Source: JBFMFB01 sp040752115
GTDB lineage: Bacteria; Pseudomonadota; Gammaproteobacteria; Burkholderiales; Sulfuricellaceae
Assembly (NCBI GenBank): GCA_040752115.1
Contig: JBFMFB010000004.1
Coordinates: 1 to 64,000 of the forward strand
Reading direction: 5' to 3'
Length of the DNA stretch: 64,000 nucleotides
The notes under the pieces are model-generated. The model saw nothing but the letters and a program-made list of their open reading frames with translations, ran no database searches and was not told where the DNA came from. A program made the translations under genes and the position numbers. The number at the start of each line of letters is the position of its first letter. Position 1 is the first letter of the stretch. Positions 1 through 7,625 of this stretch are shown piece by piece.

Positions 1-67
1 GGCGACTGAAGTCGCCCCTACAAGGCGCCCCGCAAGACTTCAGGTGTTGGGGCGACTTCAGTCGCCC
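1..67. repeat. Paired GGCGACT-AGTCGCC palindromes
   Basis: Two copies of a short palindrome, at 1-16 (GGCGACTGAAGTCGCC) and 50-67 (GGGCGACTTCAGTCGCCC), separated by about 33 bases. Each has 7-8 bp arms around a 2-base centre. The same palindrome recurs at 58273-58290. The stop codon of the histidine kinase gene lies inside the second copy, so the last residues (VGD) are repeat-encoded. A dispersed REP-like element is likely. There is no T-run, so a role as terminator is not supported. Confidence 0.7.
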
Positions 68-1494
68 ACGGACAAGCTCCCGACCGGACGGGCATTTGCC
101 ATGCGCGGGAATGCCACCCGCACCCGCAACCCCCGGCCGCCTTTCCCTTCCCCGAGTGTCACGTCGGCGCCATGCAGCTCCGCGATGCGCCGAACGATGG
201 ACAGCCCGAGCCCGCTACCGGTTTCCTCAGTGCCCAGACCGCGGTAGAAACGCTCGAAGATGCGCTCGCGTTCTTCCGGCGGGATACCGGGCCCGCTGTC
301 GGTCACCTGCAGGACGGCCCGAGCATTTGCCCGGATCACCTCCACCACGACCTTGCCGCCCTCCGGTGTATAGCGAACGGCGTTATCTGCCAGGTTGCGC
401 AGCAAAACTTCCAGCATGGCGGGATTCCCCACGACCGTACACTCTTCCCCCGGCTCCAGGCTGAGGTCGATCTTCTTGGCAATGGCGGCAGGAGCAAGCT
501 GCGTCAGCGCCTGAGCTGCGAGATTGCGCAATTTGACCGCCTCTCCGCCGCTGATTTTTTGTTCCGGATCAAGCCGCGCCAAGGTAAGCAACTGCTCTAC
601 CAGATGGGAGGCGCGATCGACGCCCTGGATGACGTGGTCCAGCGCACGGTGCCGCCCGGCATCGTCGCTGGCGCGCAGTGCCACCTGCGCCTGCGTTTTC
701 AGCGCCGCCAGCGGGGTGCGCAATTCGTGAGCGGCATCGGCGGTAAATCGGCGCTCGCCTTCGAGCGCCTGCTCGAGGCGCTGCAACAGGGCATTGAGGG
801 AATCCACCAAGGGCCTTATTTCCACCGGCGCGCCGGCGGCCTCGATCGGAGCCAAGCGCTGGGGAGCGCGCCGCGCCACCTCATCTGCGATGCGGTTGAG
901 GGGCGTCAAGCCGCGCCCGACACCGGCCCAGATCAGGAGCGCCAGCAGCGGGAGGGCGAACAGGAACGGGCAGGCGAGCCGCAAAACGATTCCCCGCGCC
1001 AGCTCGTTGCGGATATCATGCCGCTCCGCCACCTGGATCTGAAACTCGCGCCTGTCGTCCCAATCGCTGAAAACCCGCCAATGGCGCCCATCCAGCTGCG
1101 CATCGCTGAATCCGGCAAAGCGCTCCGTCATGCGCATGGAAGGCGCGCTGGCCGAGCGCAGCAACAGCCTGCCGTCCTTGCTCCATACCTGGAAGGCGAT
1201 TTTCTGCTCGTATCTGTGGCCCTCTCCGCCGCGCTCGATCTCGATTTCCTGCGCCTCGTGCCCCGCGCCCTCGGCGAGCTCGTGGCCGGCCTCCGCCAGC
1301 AACACCCTGGCCGATTGCGCGAGCTGCGCGTCGAACAGCTCGTCGATCTCCCCATGCGCCTCCAGGAAACTCGACACCGCGGTAATGAGCCAGACCAGGA
1401 CAGTTGCGCCCAGCAGCAGCGCCAGCAGCCGATGGCGGATTGAAAAGGCGGAAGGCGGAAGGCGGAAGGATGAACGATCGAGGAACGGACGCAT
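58..1494 (-). CDS. Two-component sensor histidine kinase (QseC/PmrB-like)
   Basis: Inner-membrane sensor kinase, 478 residues. A transmembrane helix lies at about 21-43, a periplasmic sensor region at 45-168 and a second helix at about 171-193. A HAMP-like linker and a HisKA domain follow, with phospho-acceptor His256 in AAHELRTPL. The catalytic domain shows the N box (NLADNAVRYTPEGG), G1 (DSGPGIP) and G2 (GSGLGL). It is last in the minus-strand operon and should phosphorylate the regulator at 1856-2527, from which it is separated by an inserted four-helix-bundle gene. Residues about 8-19 (SSFRLPPSAFSI) are encoded by a heptanucleotide array, so the original start probably lay closer to SIRHRLLALL. 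Two-component genes of this type are reported beside SHP cytochrome clusters, which fits the context. Confidence 0.93.
   Translation of the reverse strand: MRPFLDRSSFRLPPSAFSIRHRLLALLLGATVLVWLITAVSSFLEAHGEIDELFDAQLAQSARVLLAEAGHELAEGAGHEAQEIEIERGGEGHRYEQKIAFQVWSKDGRLLLRSASAPSMRMTERFAGFSDAQLDGRHWRVFSDWDDRREFQIQVAERHDIRNELARGIVLRLACPFLFALPLLALLIWAGVGRGLTPLNRIADEVARRAPQRLAPIEAAGAPVEIRPLVDSLNALLQRLEQALEGERRFTADAAHELRTPLAALKTQAQVALRASDDAGRHRALDHVIQGVDRASHLVEQLLTLARLDPEQKISGGEAVKLRNLAAQALTQLAPAAIAKKIDLSLEPGEECTVVGNPAMLEVLLRNLADNAVRYTPEGGKVVVEVIRANARAVLQVTDSGPGIPPEERERIFERFYRGLGTEETGSGLGLSIVRRIAELHGADVTLGEGKGGRGLRVRVAFPRMANARPVGSLSVGD
1443..1477. repeat. Heptanucleotide array, 3' flank of four-helix-bundle gene 1
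   Basis: On the plus strand GGAAGGC occurs twice (1450-1463). AAAAGGC precedes it, and GGAAGGA and TGAACGA follow. On the coding (minus) strand this is pyrimidine-rich TTCCGCC, read as part of the kinase N-terminus. It is inverted relative to the array at 1855-1875, and together they bracket the gene at 1498-1866. Confidence 0.85.
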
Positions 1495-1497
1495 TCT

Positions 1498-1866
1498 TCA
1501 TCCCCCCTTTGCCGACTTGGCCAGAGATACAAATATTGCTATCAGCTCATCCGTTTCCTGCATCAAATCGGAAATTTTTTCCATTCGAACAATCCCCGCG
1601 CCGGTCAACAACTCAAGCCAATAGGCTGTTTCGTCAAGCTCCTGCAGCGCCCCCTCGACCTTGCTGATGAAATCGGGCGTTGATTTCGCCCGTTGCGCTT
1701 CACGATATTGCGCCCCCACCGACGTCCCGGATCTTAAAATCTGTTTGCCCAAAACCTGCGCTTCGGTTGTTTTTGGCAGCGACGTGTACAAATGGATGAT
1801 CCGCAAAGCGAATTCCCTGGTACGGGAAATCAGCCCCCGGTTATTTTTTCCCCCTTCATCCTTCAT
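1498..1866 (-). CDS. Four-helix-bundle protein (S23/IVP family), copy 1
   Basis: A 122-residue protein of the four-helix-bundle family first seen in 23S rRNA intervening sequences. Supporting motifs are QILRSGTSVGAQYREAQ, the negatively charged SKVEGALQELDETAYWLELL helix and a C-terminal helix. The family has no established enzymatic role; relatives include the Avd accessory proteins of diversity-generating retroelements, but no reverse transcriptase or template/variable repeat was found here. The gene splits a response regulator from its kinase. Its start (MKDEGG) and the regulator's end (RMKDEG) are encoded by the same heptad repeats in different registers. Heptad arrays of opposite polarity flank both ends, exactly as for copy 2 at 62534-62902, suggesting a transferable cassette. 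Confidence 0.9.
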   Translation of the reverse strand: MKDEGGKNNRGLISRTREFALRIIHLYTSLPKTTEAQVLGKQILRSGTSVGAQYREAQRAKSTPDFISKVEGALQELDETAYWLELLTGAGIVRMEKISDLMQETDELIAIFVSLAKSAKGG

Positions 1867-1875
1867 CCTTCATCC
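1855..1875. repeat. Heptanucleotide array, 5' flank of four-helix-bundle gene 1
   Basis: Three perfect copies of TTCATCC on the plus strand, that is GGATGAA on the coding strand. Each unit contains ATGA, so the array supplies both the stop of the response regulator and the start of the four-helix-bundle gene. The same unit, GGATGAA, ends the array at 62526-62532 beside the other four-helix-bundle gene. Confidence 0.92.
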
Positions 1876-2527
1876 TTTCAATCATGTACCCCACGCCGCG
1901 CACGGTGCGGATCAGCTCGGCCCCGAATTTTTTCCGCAGATGGTGGACATGCACTTCGATGGCATTGCTTTCCACTTCCTCGTTCCAGCCGTAAAGGCTC
2001 TGCTCCAGCCGCTCCCGGGATAGCACCCTGCCGCTGTGGGAGAGCAGCAGGTGAAGGATGGCAAATTCACGGGGCGGCAGCGCCACCGGTTTGCCGGCGC
2101 GAGTCACGCGATGGGCGGCGGGATCGAGAACGAGTTCGCCGTGCCGAAGCAGCGGCGCGGCGCGGCCGGCATGGCGGCGCAACAGCGCGCGCACGCGGGC
2201 TGACAGCTCGTCCAGATCGAAGGGTTTGACCAGGTAATCGTCTGCACCGCTGTCCAACCCCCGCACCCGGTCGGCCACCGTGTCGCGCGCGGTCAGCACC
2301 AGCACCGGCAAAGCATCTTCCCTCCCGCGCAGCCACTTGAGCAGCTCCAGGCCGGACAGCCGCGGCAACCCCAGATCCAGCACCATCAGATCGTAGCCTC
2401 CCGCTTCCAGCGCCAACTGGGCGGCTCGTCCGTCCTTCACCCAATCCACGGCATAGCCGGATTGCTGAAGTCCGGCGCTCACGCCATCTCCCAGCAAGGT
2501 GTCATCTTCTACCAGCAGCAGGCGCAT
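1856..2527 (-). CDS. OmpR/QseB-family response regulator
   Basis: Cytoplasmic transcription regulator of 223 residues. The receiver domain spans about 1-115, with acidic pocket Glu7-Asp8-Asp9, phospho-acceptor Asp51 (MVLDLGLP) and the conserved Lys in DDYLVKPFD. A winged-helix DNA-binding domain (about 125-218) ends in the usual VRGVGYMIE motif. The final residues RMKDEG are encoded by the heptad array and are not conserved family sequence. It starts 11 bases downstream of the HD-GYP gene, so it is cotranscribed with the cytochrome genes and probably regulates them. The partner kinase is at 58-1494. Confidence 0.95.
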   Translation of the reverse strand: MRLLLVEDDTLLGDGVSAGLQQSGYAVDWVKDGRAAQLALEAGGYDLMVLDLGLPRLSGLELLKWLRGREDALPVLVLTARDTVADRVRGLDSGADDYLVKPFDLDELSARVRALLRRHAGRAAPLLRHGELVLDPAAHRVTRAGKPVALPPREFAILHLLLSHSGRVLSRERLEQSLYGWNEEVESNAIEVHVHHLRKKFGAELIRTVRGVGYMIERMKDEG

Positions 2528-2538
2528 GGCGAAAGGAA

Positions 2539-3804
2539 TCAGCCTTTGAAAAAGTGCTTCTGCACCAGAGCGTTCAGCATGGCTTCGACTTCGACATCGG
2601 TCGCCGCGCCGACTTCCCGGTACAAGGCAGGAATGATGGTGAAGAAAGTGTTCAACAGCTCGGGATCGAACTGCGAACCGCGCTTTTCATGCATGAACAG
2701 CAAGGCCTCCTCGAAGGGGAACGGCTCCTTGTAGGGGCGCCGGGAAGTCAGCGCATCGAACACGTCGGCGATCGTGAAAATCCTGGCGACCAGCGGAATA
2801 TCCTCGCCCTTGAGCCCCTTCGGATAGCCGCTGCCGTCGTATTTTTCGTGATGGAACTCCACCACGTTGCGCGCGCCCTGCAACCAGTGGGATTTTGCGA
2901 TGATGTCCACGCCCTGCATCACATGGCTGCGCATCGTCTGGAATTCCTCGTCGGTCAGCTTGTCCGGCTTGAGCAGGATGTTGTCCCGGACGCCGATTTT
3001 TCCCACGTCGTGCAGAAAAGCCCCGGCAATCAGGCTGCGCATCTGCTCGGTACCAAGCCCTGCCGCCTCGGCCAGGCGGATGGCGTAGATGGTCACGCGG
3101 TAATTATGGGTGTTGGTGTCGGAGTCGCGCTTGGCGATGGCGCTGCCCAGCACGTCCATCAGCTCCAGGTTGCCTCTCAGCAGGTCGGAAGAAAGCTTCA
3201 TCAGCCCCCGGTTAAGCGAAATGATAATGGGGTAGAGCATGACGGAGGTGGCCAGAATCACCACCACCACCAGCGCCAGGGTGCCGATGACATCCTGCTT
3301 GATGTCCTTCAGCGTGGCGGCATCGACCTGGTAAACTCCTTCGAAATACCCGACCAGGTTCTGGTTCCGATCCCATAGCGGCGTCATGACCTGCAGCAGC
3401 ATCTGTCCCTCGATGTAGAACTTCCGGTAGTGCGGCGTTTTTCCGAGCGGAAAGACATGAACGCGCGCGTGCGCCTCCTGGCTGATCCGGTCGCTGCCGC
3501 TGCGCACCGCTTCGACCAGCAGTTTTTTATCGCTGTCATAAAGCTCGATCACCACAAAATGGCTGCGGGTATGCTCCTCGCTGCGTCGCTGGAGCGCCTC
3601 CAGATGCTCGAGAGTTGGCTGGCGCGAATAGTCGAGATAGCTGGAAGTGAGCGTGGCGGACTCCCTGAGCGCCAGGTTCCGCACCAGCACATCGATATTT
3701 TCCGTCTTGAGATAGAACACAATGCCGCCAATGACCGCGGACAGCAGCAGCCATCCGAAGAACAGGCGCTTGATGACGATGCGATGGATGTTGTCGGGAT
3801 ACAT
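2539..3804 (-). CDS. Membrane HD-GYP c-di-GMP phosphodiesterase
   Basis: A 421-residue membrane protein. Transmembrane helix 1 is at about 13-32, then an extracytoplasmic sensor region, transmembrane helix 2 at about 173-197 and an HD-GYP domain. The domain has the metal-binding HD pair (His265-Asp266 in FLHDVGKIG), the HHEKYDGSGYPKGL motif and IADVFDALTSRRPYK, all typical of active c-di-GMP hydrolases. It lies between the diheme cytochrome gene and the two-component genes on the same strand. That suggests redox or oxygen sensing coupled to c-di-GMP turnover, and c-di-GMP commonly controls polysaccharide output. The link to the downstream sugar locus is inference only. Confidence 0.93.
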   Translation of the reverse strand: MYPDNIHRIVIKRLFFGWLLLSAVIGGIVFYLKTENIDVLVRNLALRESATLTSSYLDYSRQPTLEHLEALQRRSEEHTRSHFVVIELYDSDKKLLVEAVRSGSDRISQEAHARVHVFPLGKTPHYRKFYIEGQMLLQVMTPLWDRNQNLVGYFEGVYQVDAATLKDIKQDVIGTLALVVVVILATSVMLYPIIISLNRGLMKLSSDLLRGNLELMDVLGSAIAKRDSDTNTHNYRVTIYAIRLAEAAGLGTEQMRSLIAGAFLHDVGKIGVRDNILLKPDKLTDEEFQTMRSHVMQGVDIIAKSHWLQGARNVVEFHHEKYDGSGYPKGLKGEDIPLVARIFTIADVFDALTSRRPYKEPFPFEEALLFMHEKRGSQFDPELLNTFFTIIPALYREVGAATDVEVEAMLNALVQKHFFKG

Positions 3805-3842
3805 GACTTCTTAATAGCATGATCCCGCAGCAGCCTCAAGCG

Positions 3843-4364
3843 TCAGCGCGGAATCCGCACCCCCTCTTCGGAAAAATCGCCTTTCTCCGCCCCCTTGTGG
3901 CAGGCGATGCAGTTTGCCGGACTGCCTACCTTCGGCCGTTTGAACACGTCCGGATGGAGTTCCCCGTGCCGGTAGTGGAACCAGTTAGTTTCGCTGATGC
4001 GCAGCGGCACGGCCTGCGGCGGAATGGATTCGGCGATCCGTGCCGAGCGCCGGCTGGTGCTGCGATCGGCGCTGTTTTTCGCCAGAAACGACGCGATTTC
4101 CTTCTGTGTCGCCGGATCAAGACCGGCGTTCTCGCCGAAATGCTTGTCGAGGCCGGACATCAGCTTGCGCCAGGAACGTTCCGGCAGCAGCCCGGGGTGG
4201 TACAACATGTGGCAGGACGAGCACTCCGCCTGCCATTTCGCATTGCTTACCGCGGCGAACGCCCTACCGCGATGCTCTCCCTCGTCATCGTCGGCCAGCA
4301 GCCAACCGGCGGCGGAAACCGCGCCGAACAAAACAATCAGTTGCAAGGCCTTGCGCAACCACAT
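3843..4364 (-). CDS. Diheme cytochrome c (DHC-like)
   Basis: Secreted electron carrier of about 173 residues with a signal peptide (hydrophobic LQLIVLFGAVSAAGWLLA) and two CxxCH haem sites, CSSCH and CIACH. The ATG at 4364 is chosen because GGGAGA lies about 8 bases upstream; an upstream GTG at 4382 touches the stop of the preceding gene and is less likely. In characterised clusters DHC passes electrons to the SHP cytochrome encoded next to it, and the cytochrome b gene is also adjacent, matching this arrangement. Confidence 0.88.
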   Translation of the reverse strand: MWLRKALQLIVLFGAVSAAGWLLADDDEGEHRGRAFAAVSNAKWQAECSSCHMLYHPGLLPERSWRKLMSGLDKHFGENAGLDPATQKEIASFLAKNSADRSTSRRSARIAESIPPQAVPLRISETNWFHYRHGELHPDVFKRPKVGSPANCIACHKGAEKGDFSEEGVRIPR

Positions 4365-4378
4365 ATCAATTCTCCCAA

Positions 4379-4783
4379 TCACTTAATAGACAACAAATAC
4401 GCGATAAAGTCGCCCTTTTCCTGGGCAGTGCAGGCGCGCCCCAGCACGTCCTTGCAGTTGCGGCCGAACCATTTTTCGACTTTGGCCGGATCGGTGAAGC
4501 GCTGCGCATTGGCGCTCGGCGCCATCGGCTCGATCTGCTTGTTGGCGCGCGTTTTGCCTGCCTTTCGCGGATCGGCGGTATGACAAGTGGTGCAGCTGAT
4601 CTTGTCGCCTCCACTTGCCGTATGCTCCGCACGATAGAGCTGCTCGCCGCGAACAGCGGAAAATTCCTTGAACGCCGGATTTTCCTGCCGCGCCTGGGCG
4701 GCGTATCCTTGCTGCAACTCGGCCGGAGTTGCAGCATAAGCATTCGCGCCGGCAAGGAATGCCAAAATCCAGGCTCTACGCAT
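4379..4783 (-). CDS. SHP-like cytochrome c (DUF1924)
   Basis: About 134 residues with a signal peptide (MRRAWILAFLAGANAYA) and one haem site, CTTCH. A C-terminal pair of cysteines (NCKDVLGRAC) is typical of the SHP/DUF1924 family and probably forms a disulfide. Sphaeroides haem protein is a periplasmic high-spin cytochrome that binds oxygen or small ligands and accepts electrons from DHC. The start at 4783 has a strong ribosome site (AAGGAAAGG) and overlaps the 3' end of the cytochrome b gene by 8 bases, implying translational coupling. Confidence 0.88.
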   Translation of the reverse strand: MRRAWILAFLAGANAYAATPAELQQGYAAQARQENPAFKEFSAVRGEQLYRAEHTASGGDKISCTTCHTADPRKAGKTRANKQIEPMAPSANAQRFTDPAKVEKWFGRNCKDVLGRACTAQEKGDFIAYLLSIK

Positions 4784-5402
4784 CGCCTTTCCTTTCTGTG
4801 ATTTGATACTGATAGCCGCTGACCATGCTCTGCGCCAACGGCGCTTTTTCCGCGCGCTCATGCCAGATCAGCGCGCCGACGTGCGCCGCCACGAAAGCCA
4901 TAAGCACGGAATAGATCGCTTCATGCGGCTCCTCGAACACGTCCTTCAACCACGCCGCATCTCCCAGCCAAAGCGTCAGCGGCCCCATGCTCAGCTCGAT
5001 CGCGGCCAATGCCAGACCGGTTGCGGCCATCGCCAGCAGCAAAACGTAAACCGCAAGATAAACCCCGCTCGCCAGAACATGGTGGCCGTAGCGCGGCGGA
5101 GCGCTGAAATCGAGCCGGCGCAGAGCCCGCCACCACTGCGCGGGGTGCCACATGTCGGAAAAGCGGGCATGCCGTGGCCCCACCAGTCCCCAGGCCAGGC
5201 GAGCGGCAAGCCCCACCACCAGGGCATAGCCGAGGTAAGCATGAAATTGCCACAGCGTTCTTTCGCCTGCGCCTTCCTCGAACAGCTCGGAGAGCCACAC
5301 CGTCACGATCAAGAACACGATGGCCAAGCCGTTCCAGGCGTGGATCAGGCGCAGGATGCCGTCGTAGACCTTGCGGCGTTGATAGGTGAATGTTTCTTCC
5401 AC
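4776..5402 (-). CDS. Cytochrome b561-family membrane subunit
   Basis: A 208-residue integral membrane protein with about four to five transmembrane helices and spaced histidines (RLIHAWNG, FHAYLGYA, YGHHVLASG, AFVAAHVGALIWHE) suitable for haem b ligation. It resembles Ni/Fe-hydrogenase-type b cytochromes and the membrane partner of SHP/DHC systems, which would pass quinol electrons to the periplasmic cytochromes. It is first in the minus-strand operon. The start is GTG at 5402, chosen for its strong GGAGGAGA ribosome site. Confidence 0.88.
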   Translation of the reverse strand: MEETFTYQRRKVYDGILRLIHAWNGLAIVFLIVTVWLSELFEEGAGERTLWQFHAYLGYALVVGLAARLAWGLVGPRHARFSDMWHPAQWWRALRRLDFSAPPRYGHHVLASGVYLAVYVLLLAMAATGLALAAIELSMGPLTLWLGDAAWLKDVFEEPHEAIYSVLMAFVAAHVGALIWHERAEKAPLAQSMVSGYQYQITERKGDA

Positions 5403-5462
5403 GGTTGTCTCCTCCAGGCTCGGGACGATGCGAACTTTAGCGGTGAATCCTTAAGCGCCGAT

Positions 5463-5610
5463 TAAGGAAGCTCTGAAAAGTGCGCGAGCGGGATGAAGCG
5501 CAAGGCGCCCGGCGCACAGCGACCGAGACATATCAATGCGATAGGCGAGGGAGCGAGCACCGCGCAACGCAGCGATTCGCCCGCGCAGCCACTTTTCATA
5601 GCTTCCTTAA
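5463..5610. mobile_element. MITE-like element with terminal inverted repeats
   Basis: A 148-bp segment whose ends are imperfect inverted repeats: TTAAGGAAGCTCTGAAAAGTG at the left, and its near complement ending AGCTTCCTTAA at the right (5590-5610). The interior is GC-rich and shows no convincing gene. It occupies the divergent promoter region between the cytochrome operon and the Tim44-like gene, so it could carry or displace promoter signals. Size, inverted ends and lack of coding suggest a non-autonomous transposable or REP-like repeat. No target-site duplication beyond TTAA is evident. Confidence 0.6.
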
Positions 5611-5684
5611 CCCGGAAAACTCCTGGTACGACCGCAGATCGAATGCTAGAATTCATCAGCTTTTTCACCCTTGAGGAGGGCCCC

Positions 5685-6518
5685 ATGCAAAAATTTCTGA
5701 CCCTGTTCTTCATCGCCCTGCTCAGCCTCGGGCTGGCCATCACGGACGCGAACGCCAAGCGCCTCGGCGGCGGCAAGAGCATCGGCAAGCAGCGCGAAAG
5801 CGTGTCCCAGCAAGCCGCGCCCAAACCGCCGGCACCAGCGCCCGCCGCCGCTCCCGCACCGGCCGGCAACCGCTGGCTCGGGCCTTTGGCCGGATTGGCC
5901 GCAGGCGGACTGCTGGCATCGCTGTTCATGGGGCACGGCTTCGACGGCATCAAGGCCATGGACATCCTGCTGATGCTTTTGCTGGCGGGCGGAATCTTCT
6001 TCATCTTCCGCGCCATGCGCAACAAATCGGCGCCTGCGCCGCAGCCGATGCAGTACGCGGGGTTAGGCAGCCACCCTTCCGTGCCCGCCGCCGAGCCCGC
6101 CGCTTCGGCCGCGCCGGCCCCGGCAGCGACGAAAGGCTCTCGTCCCGACTGGTTCGAAGACGAGCCTTTCCTGCGCTCCGCCAAGGCCAATTTCATCCGC
6201 CTGCAAGCGGCAAACGATGCCGGCGACCTGAACGACATCCGCGAATTCACCACACCGGAAATGTTCGCGGAGATCAGCCTGCAGATTCAGGAACGGGGCG
6301 GCAAGCCGCAAAAAACGGACGTGGTCACGATGATCGCGGAAATGGTGGAGGTGGTGACGGAAGGCGACCTGGTCATCGCCAGCGTCCGCTTCCGCGGCCT
6401 GATCCGGGAAGAAGAGCACGGTCCGGCCGATCCCTTCAACGAAATCTGGCACGTGCAGAAATCACTGTCGCAGCCTAATGCGACCTGGCGCATCGCCGGC
6501 ATCCAGCAAGCGGGGTAA
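5685..6518 (+). CDS. Tim44-like domain membrane protein
   Basis: About 277 residues with a signal or anchor sequence (MQKFLTLFFIALLSLGLAI), a Pro/Ala-rich low-complexity linker, two hydrophobic stretches at about 64-83 and 88-107, a second Ala/Pro linker and a C-terminal Tim44-like domain (from about DWFEDEPFLRSAKANFIRLQ to the end). Such proteins occur widely in proteobacteria and their function is poorly defined. ATG at 5685 is chosen for the excellent GAGGAGG site at 5673-5679. It is a single-gene unit ending at a rho-independent terminator. Confidence 0.87.
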   Translation: MQKFLTLFFIALLSLGLAITDANAKRLGGGKSIGKQRESVSQQAAPKPPAPAPAAAPAPAGNRWLGPLAGLAAGGLLASLFMGHGFDGIKAMDILLMLLLAGGIFFIFRAMRNKSAPAPQPMQYAGLGSHPSVPAAEPAASAAPAPAATKGSRPDWFEDEPFLRSAKANFIRLQAANDAGDLNDIREFTTPEMFAEISLQIQERGGKPQKTDVVTMIAEMVEVVTEGDLVIASVRFRGLIREEEHGPADPFNEIWHVQKSLSQPNATWRIAGIQQAG

Positions 6519-6521
6519 CTC

Positions 6522-6549
6522 GAAGAAAAATGGGCGGCCAACACCGCCC
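6522..6549 (-). terminator. Rho-independent terminator for the minus-strand LPS operon
   Basis: Read on the minus strand, GGGCGG and CCGCCC form a stem around a 6-base loop, followed by ATTTTTCTTC. It lies just past the end of the glycosyltransferase gene at 6570 and immediately beside the plus-strand terminator, making a back-to-back pair. Confidence 0.75.
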
Positions 6550-6560
6550 GTCTTCCTGCA

Positions 6561-6589
6561 AGGGCGGCATCAGCCGCCCTTCGTTTTTT
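6561..6589 (+). terminator. Rho-independent terminator of the Tim44-like gene
   Basis: AGGGCGGC and GCCGCCCT form an 8-bp stem around ATCA, followed by TCGTTTTTT. It lies about 42 bases past the Tim44-like stop and overlaps the last codons of the convergent glycosyltransferase gene. Confidence 0.85.
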
Positions 6590-7625
6590 CCAGCAGCCGC
6601 GCAAAGCCCTCGGCGGCCTCGTCGACGGAAATATCCGTCACCTCGCGGCTTTCTTTCTGCAGCAGCACATGCGGCACACCCCAGGGATGCCAGCGCTTGC
6701 GGTCGGAATTACCGAAAAAGCACAGGATCGGCTTGCCCAATCCGGCCGCGATGTGCATCGCGCCGCCGTCGCTGCAAACCACCGCCTCGCACAGCGACAG
6801 CCCGGCGATCAGTTCGCCGAGCCGGTGGGTAGGATAGGCCAGGATCGGAATTCCCCCCAGCCCGGTCACGATCTCCCGCGCCTTGTCGTCGTCGCCCGGA
6901 TGCAGCGGGTTGGAGCTATCGCCCGGCGACCAGAACAGCAGAAACGCCGCGCCCGACTCCTGGTGCAGGCGTCGGGCGAGCGCGACGAAACGCTCCGCCG
7001 GCCAGCGCTGGCTCACCTTGCGCGCGCTGATGTGCAGCGCAATCAGCCTGCAGCCCGCCGGCCAGTTCTGCTTCGCCAGCAGCGCCCGCGCCGCCGCGAC
7101 TTCCTTTGCGTCCGCCACCACCGTTGCGGCCGGCGGCGTGCCTTCGATCCCCAGAGGAGCCAGCAGGCGGAAAATATCCTCCACCTCGTGCATCGGCTGC
7201 GGCAGCGTGTAGGGAACGCCGACATCAATATGGTGCGCGCCGGGCTTCGGCTCGGTGAAGCCGATGATGTGCTTTGGCTTGATCATCCGCGCCAGCCGCA
7301 GCGCACGCGGCAGAAAATGGGCGCCGGCAATGATGGCGTAGTCGAAGCGCTCGCGCCGCAGCCGCGCGAACAGGCGCAGCCGGTCCCAGTAAACGCCGGC
7401 GACCGACTTGCCGGGCGGCCGGTGCTTGGCCTTGGTGTAGGCATACACATGGTCCAGCTCGGGGTTGCCTTTCAGCACATCGAGGTTGTAGCTGTTCACC
7501 AGCGCGCTGATCTCGGCGTCCGGGTAGCGTGCGCGCAGCGCCGTCACCATCGGCAGGGTACACACCAGGTCGCCGATGTTGTCGCGGCGGATGACGATAA
7601 TCTTGAGCGGGGCATCAGACCGCAT
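6570..7625 (-). CDS. Glycosyltransferase family 9 (heptosyltransferase-like)
   Basis: About 351 residues with the GT9 fold typical of ADP-heptose:LPS heptosyltransferases. It has an N-terminal KIIVIRRDNIGDLVCTLPM, central HISARKVSQRWPAERF and a C-terminal sugar-nucleotide loop (VCSDGGAMHIAAGLGKPILCFFGNS). It probably adds a sugar to the LPS core or a surface glycan at the inner membrane's cytoplasmic face. Last gene of the minus-strand run; it overlaps the ligase/polymerase gene by 11 bases. ATG at 7625 fits the GGAGAGG site better than the ATG at 7634. Confidence 0.88.
   Translation of the reverse strand: MRSDAPLKIIVIRRDNIGDLVCTLPMVTALRARYPDAEISALVNSYNLDVLKGNPELDHVYAYTKAKHRPPGKSVAGVYWDRLRLFARLRRERFDYAIIAGAHFLPRALRLARMIKPKHIIGFTEPKPGAHHIDVGVPYTLPQPMHEVEDIFRLLAPLGIEGTPPAATVVADAKEVAAARALLAKQNWPAGCRLIALHISARKVSQRWPAERFVALARRLHQESGAAFLLFWSPGDSSNPLHPGDDDKAREIVTGLGGIPILAYPTHRLGELIAGLSLCEAVVCSDGGAMHIAAGLGKPILCFFGNSDRKRWHPWGVPHVLLQKESREVTDISVDEAAEGFARLLEKTKGG

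Noticed and set aside
172..1443. Long open frame (423 codons) opposite the histidine kinase
   Set aside because: GC-rich shadow frame; the minus strand has complete kinase motifs and the plus frame shows no family signature.
1498..1866. Avd component of a diversity-generating retroelement
   Set aside because: Same superfamily, but no reverse transcriptase, template repeat or variable repeat is present near either four-helix-bundle gene.
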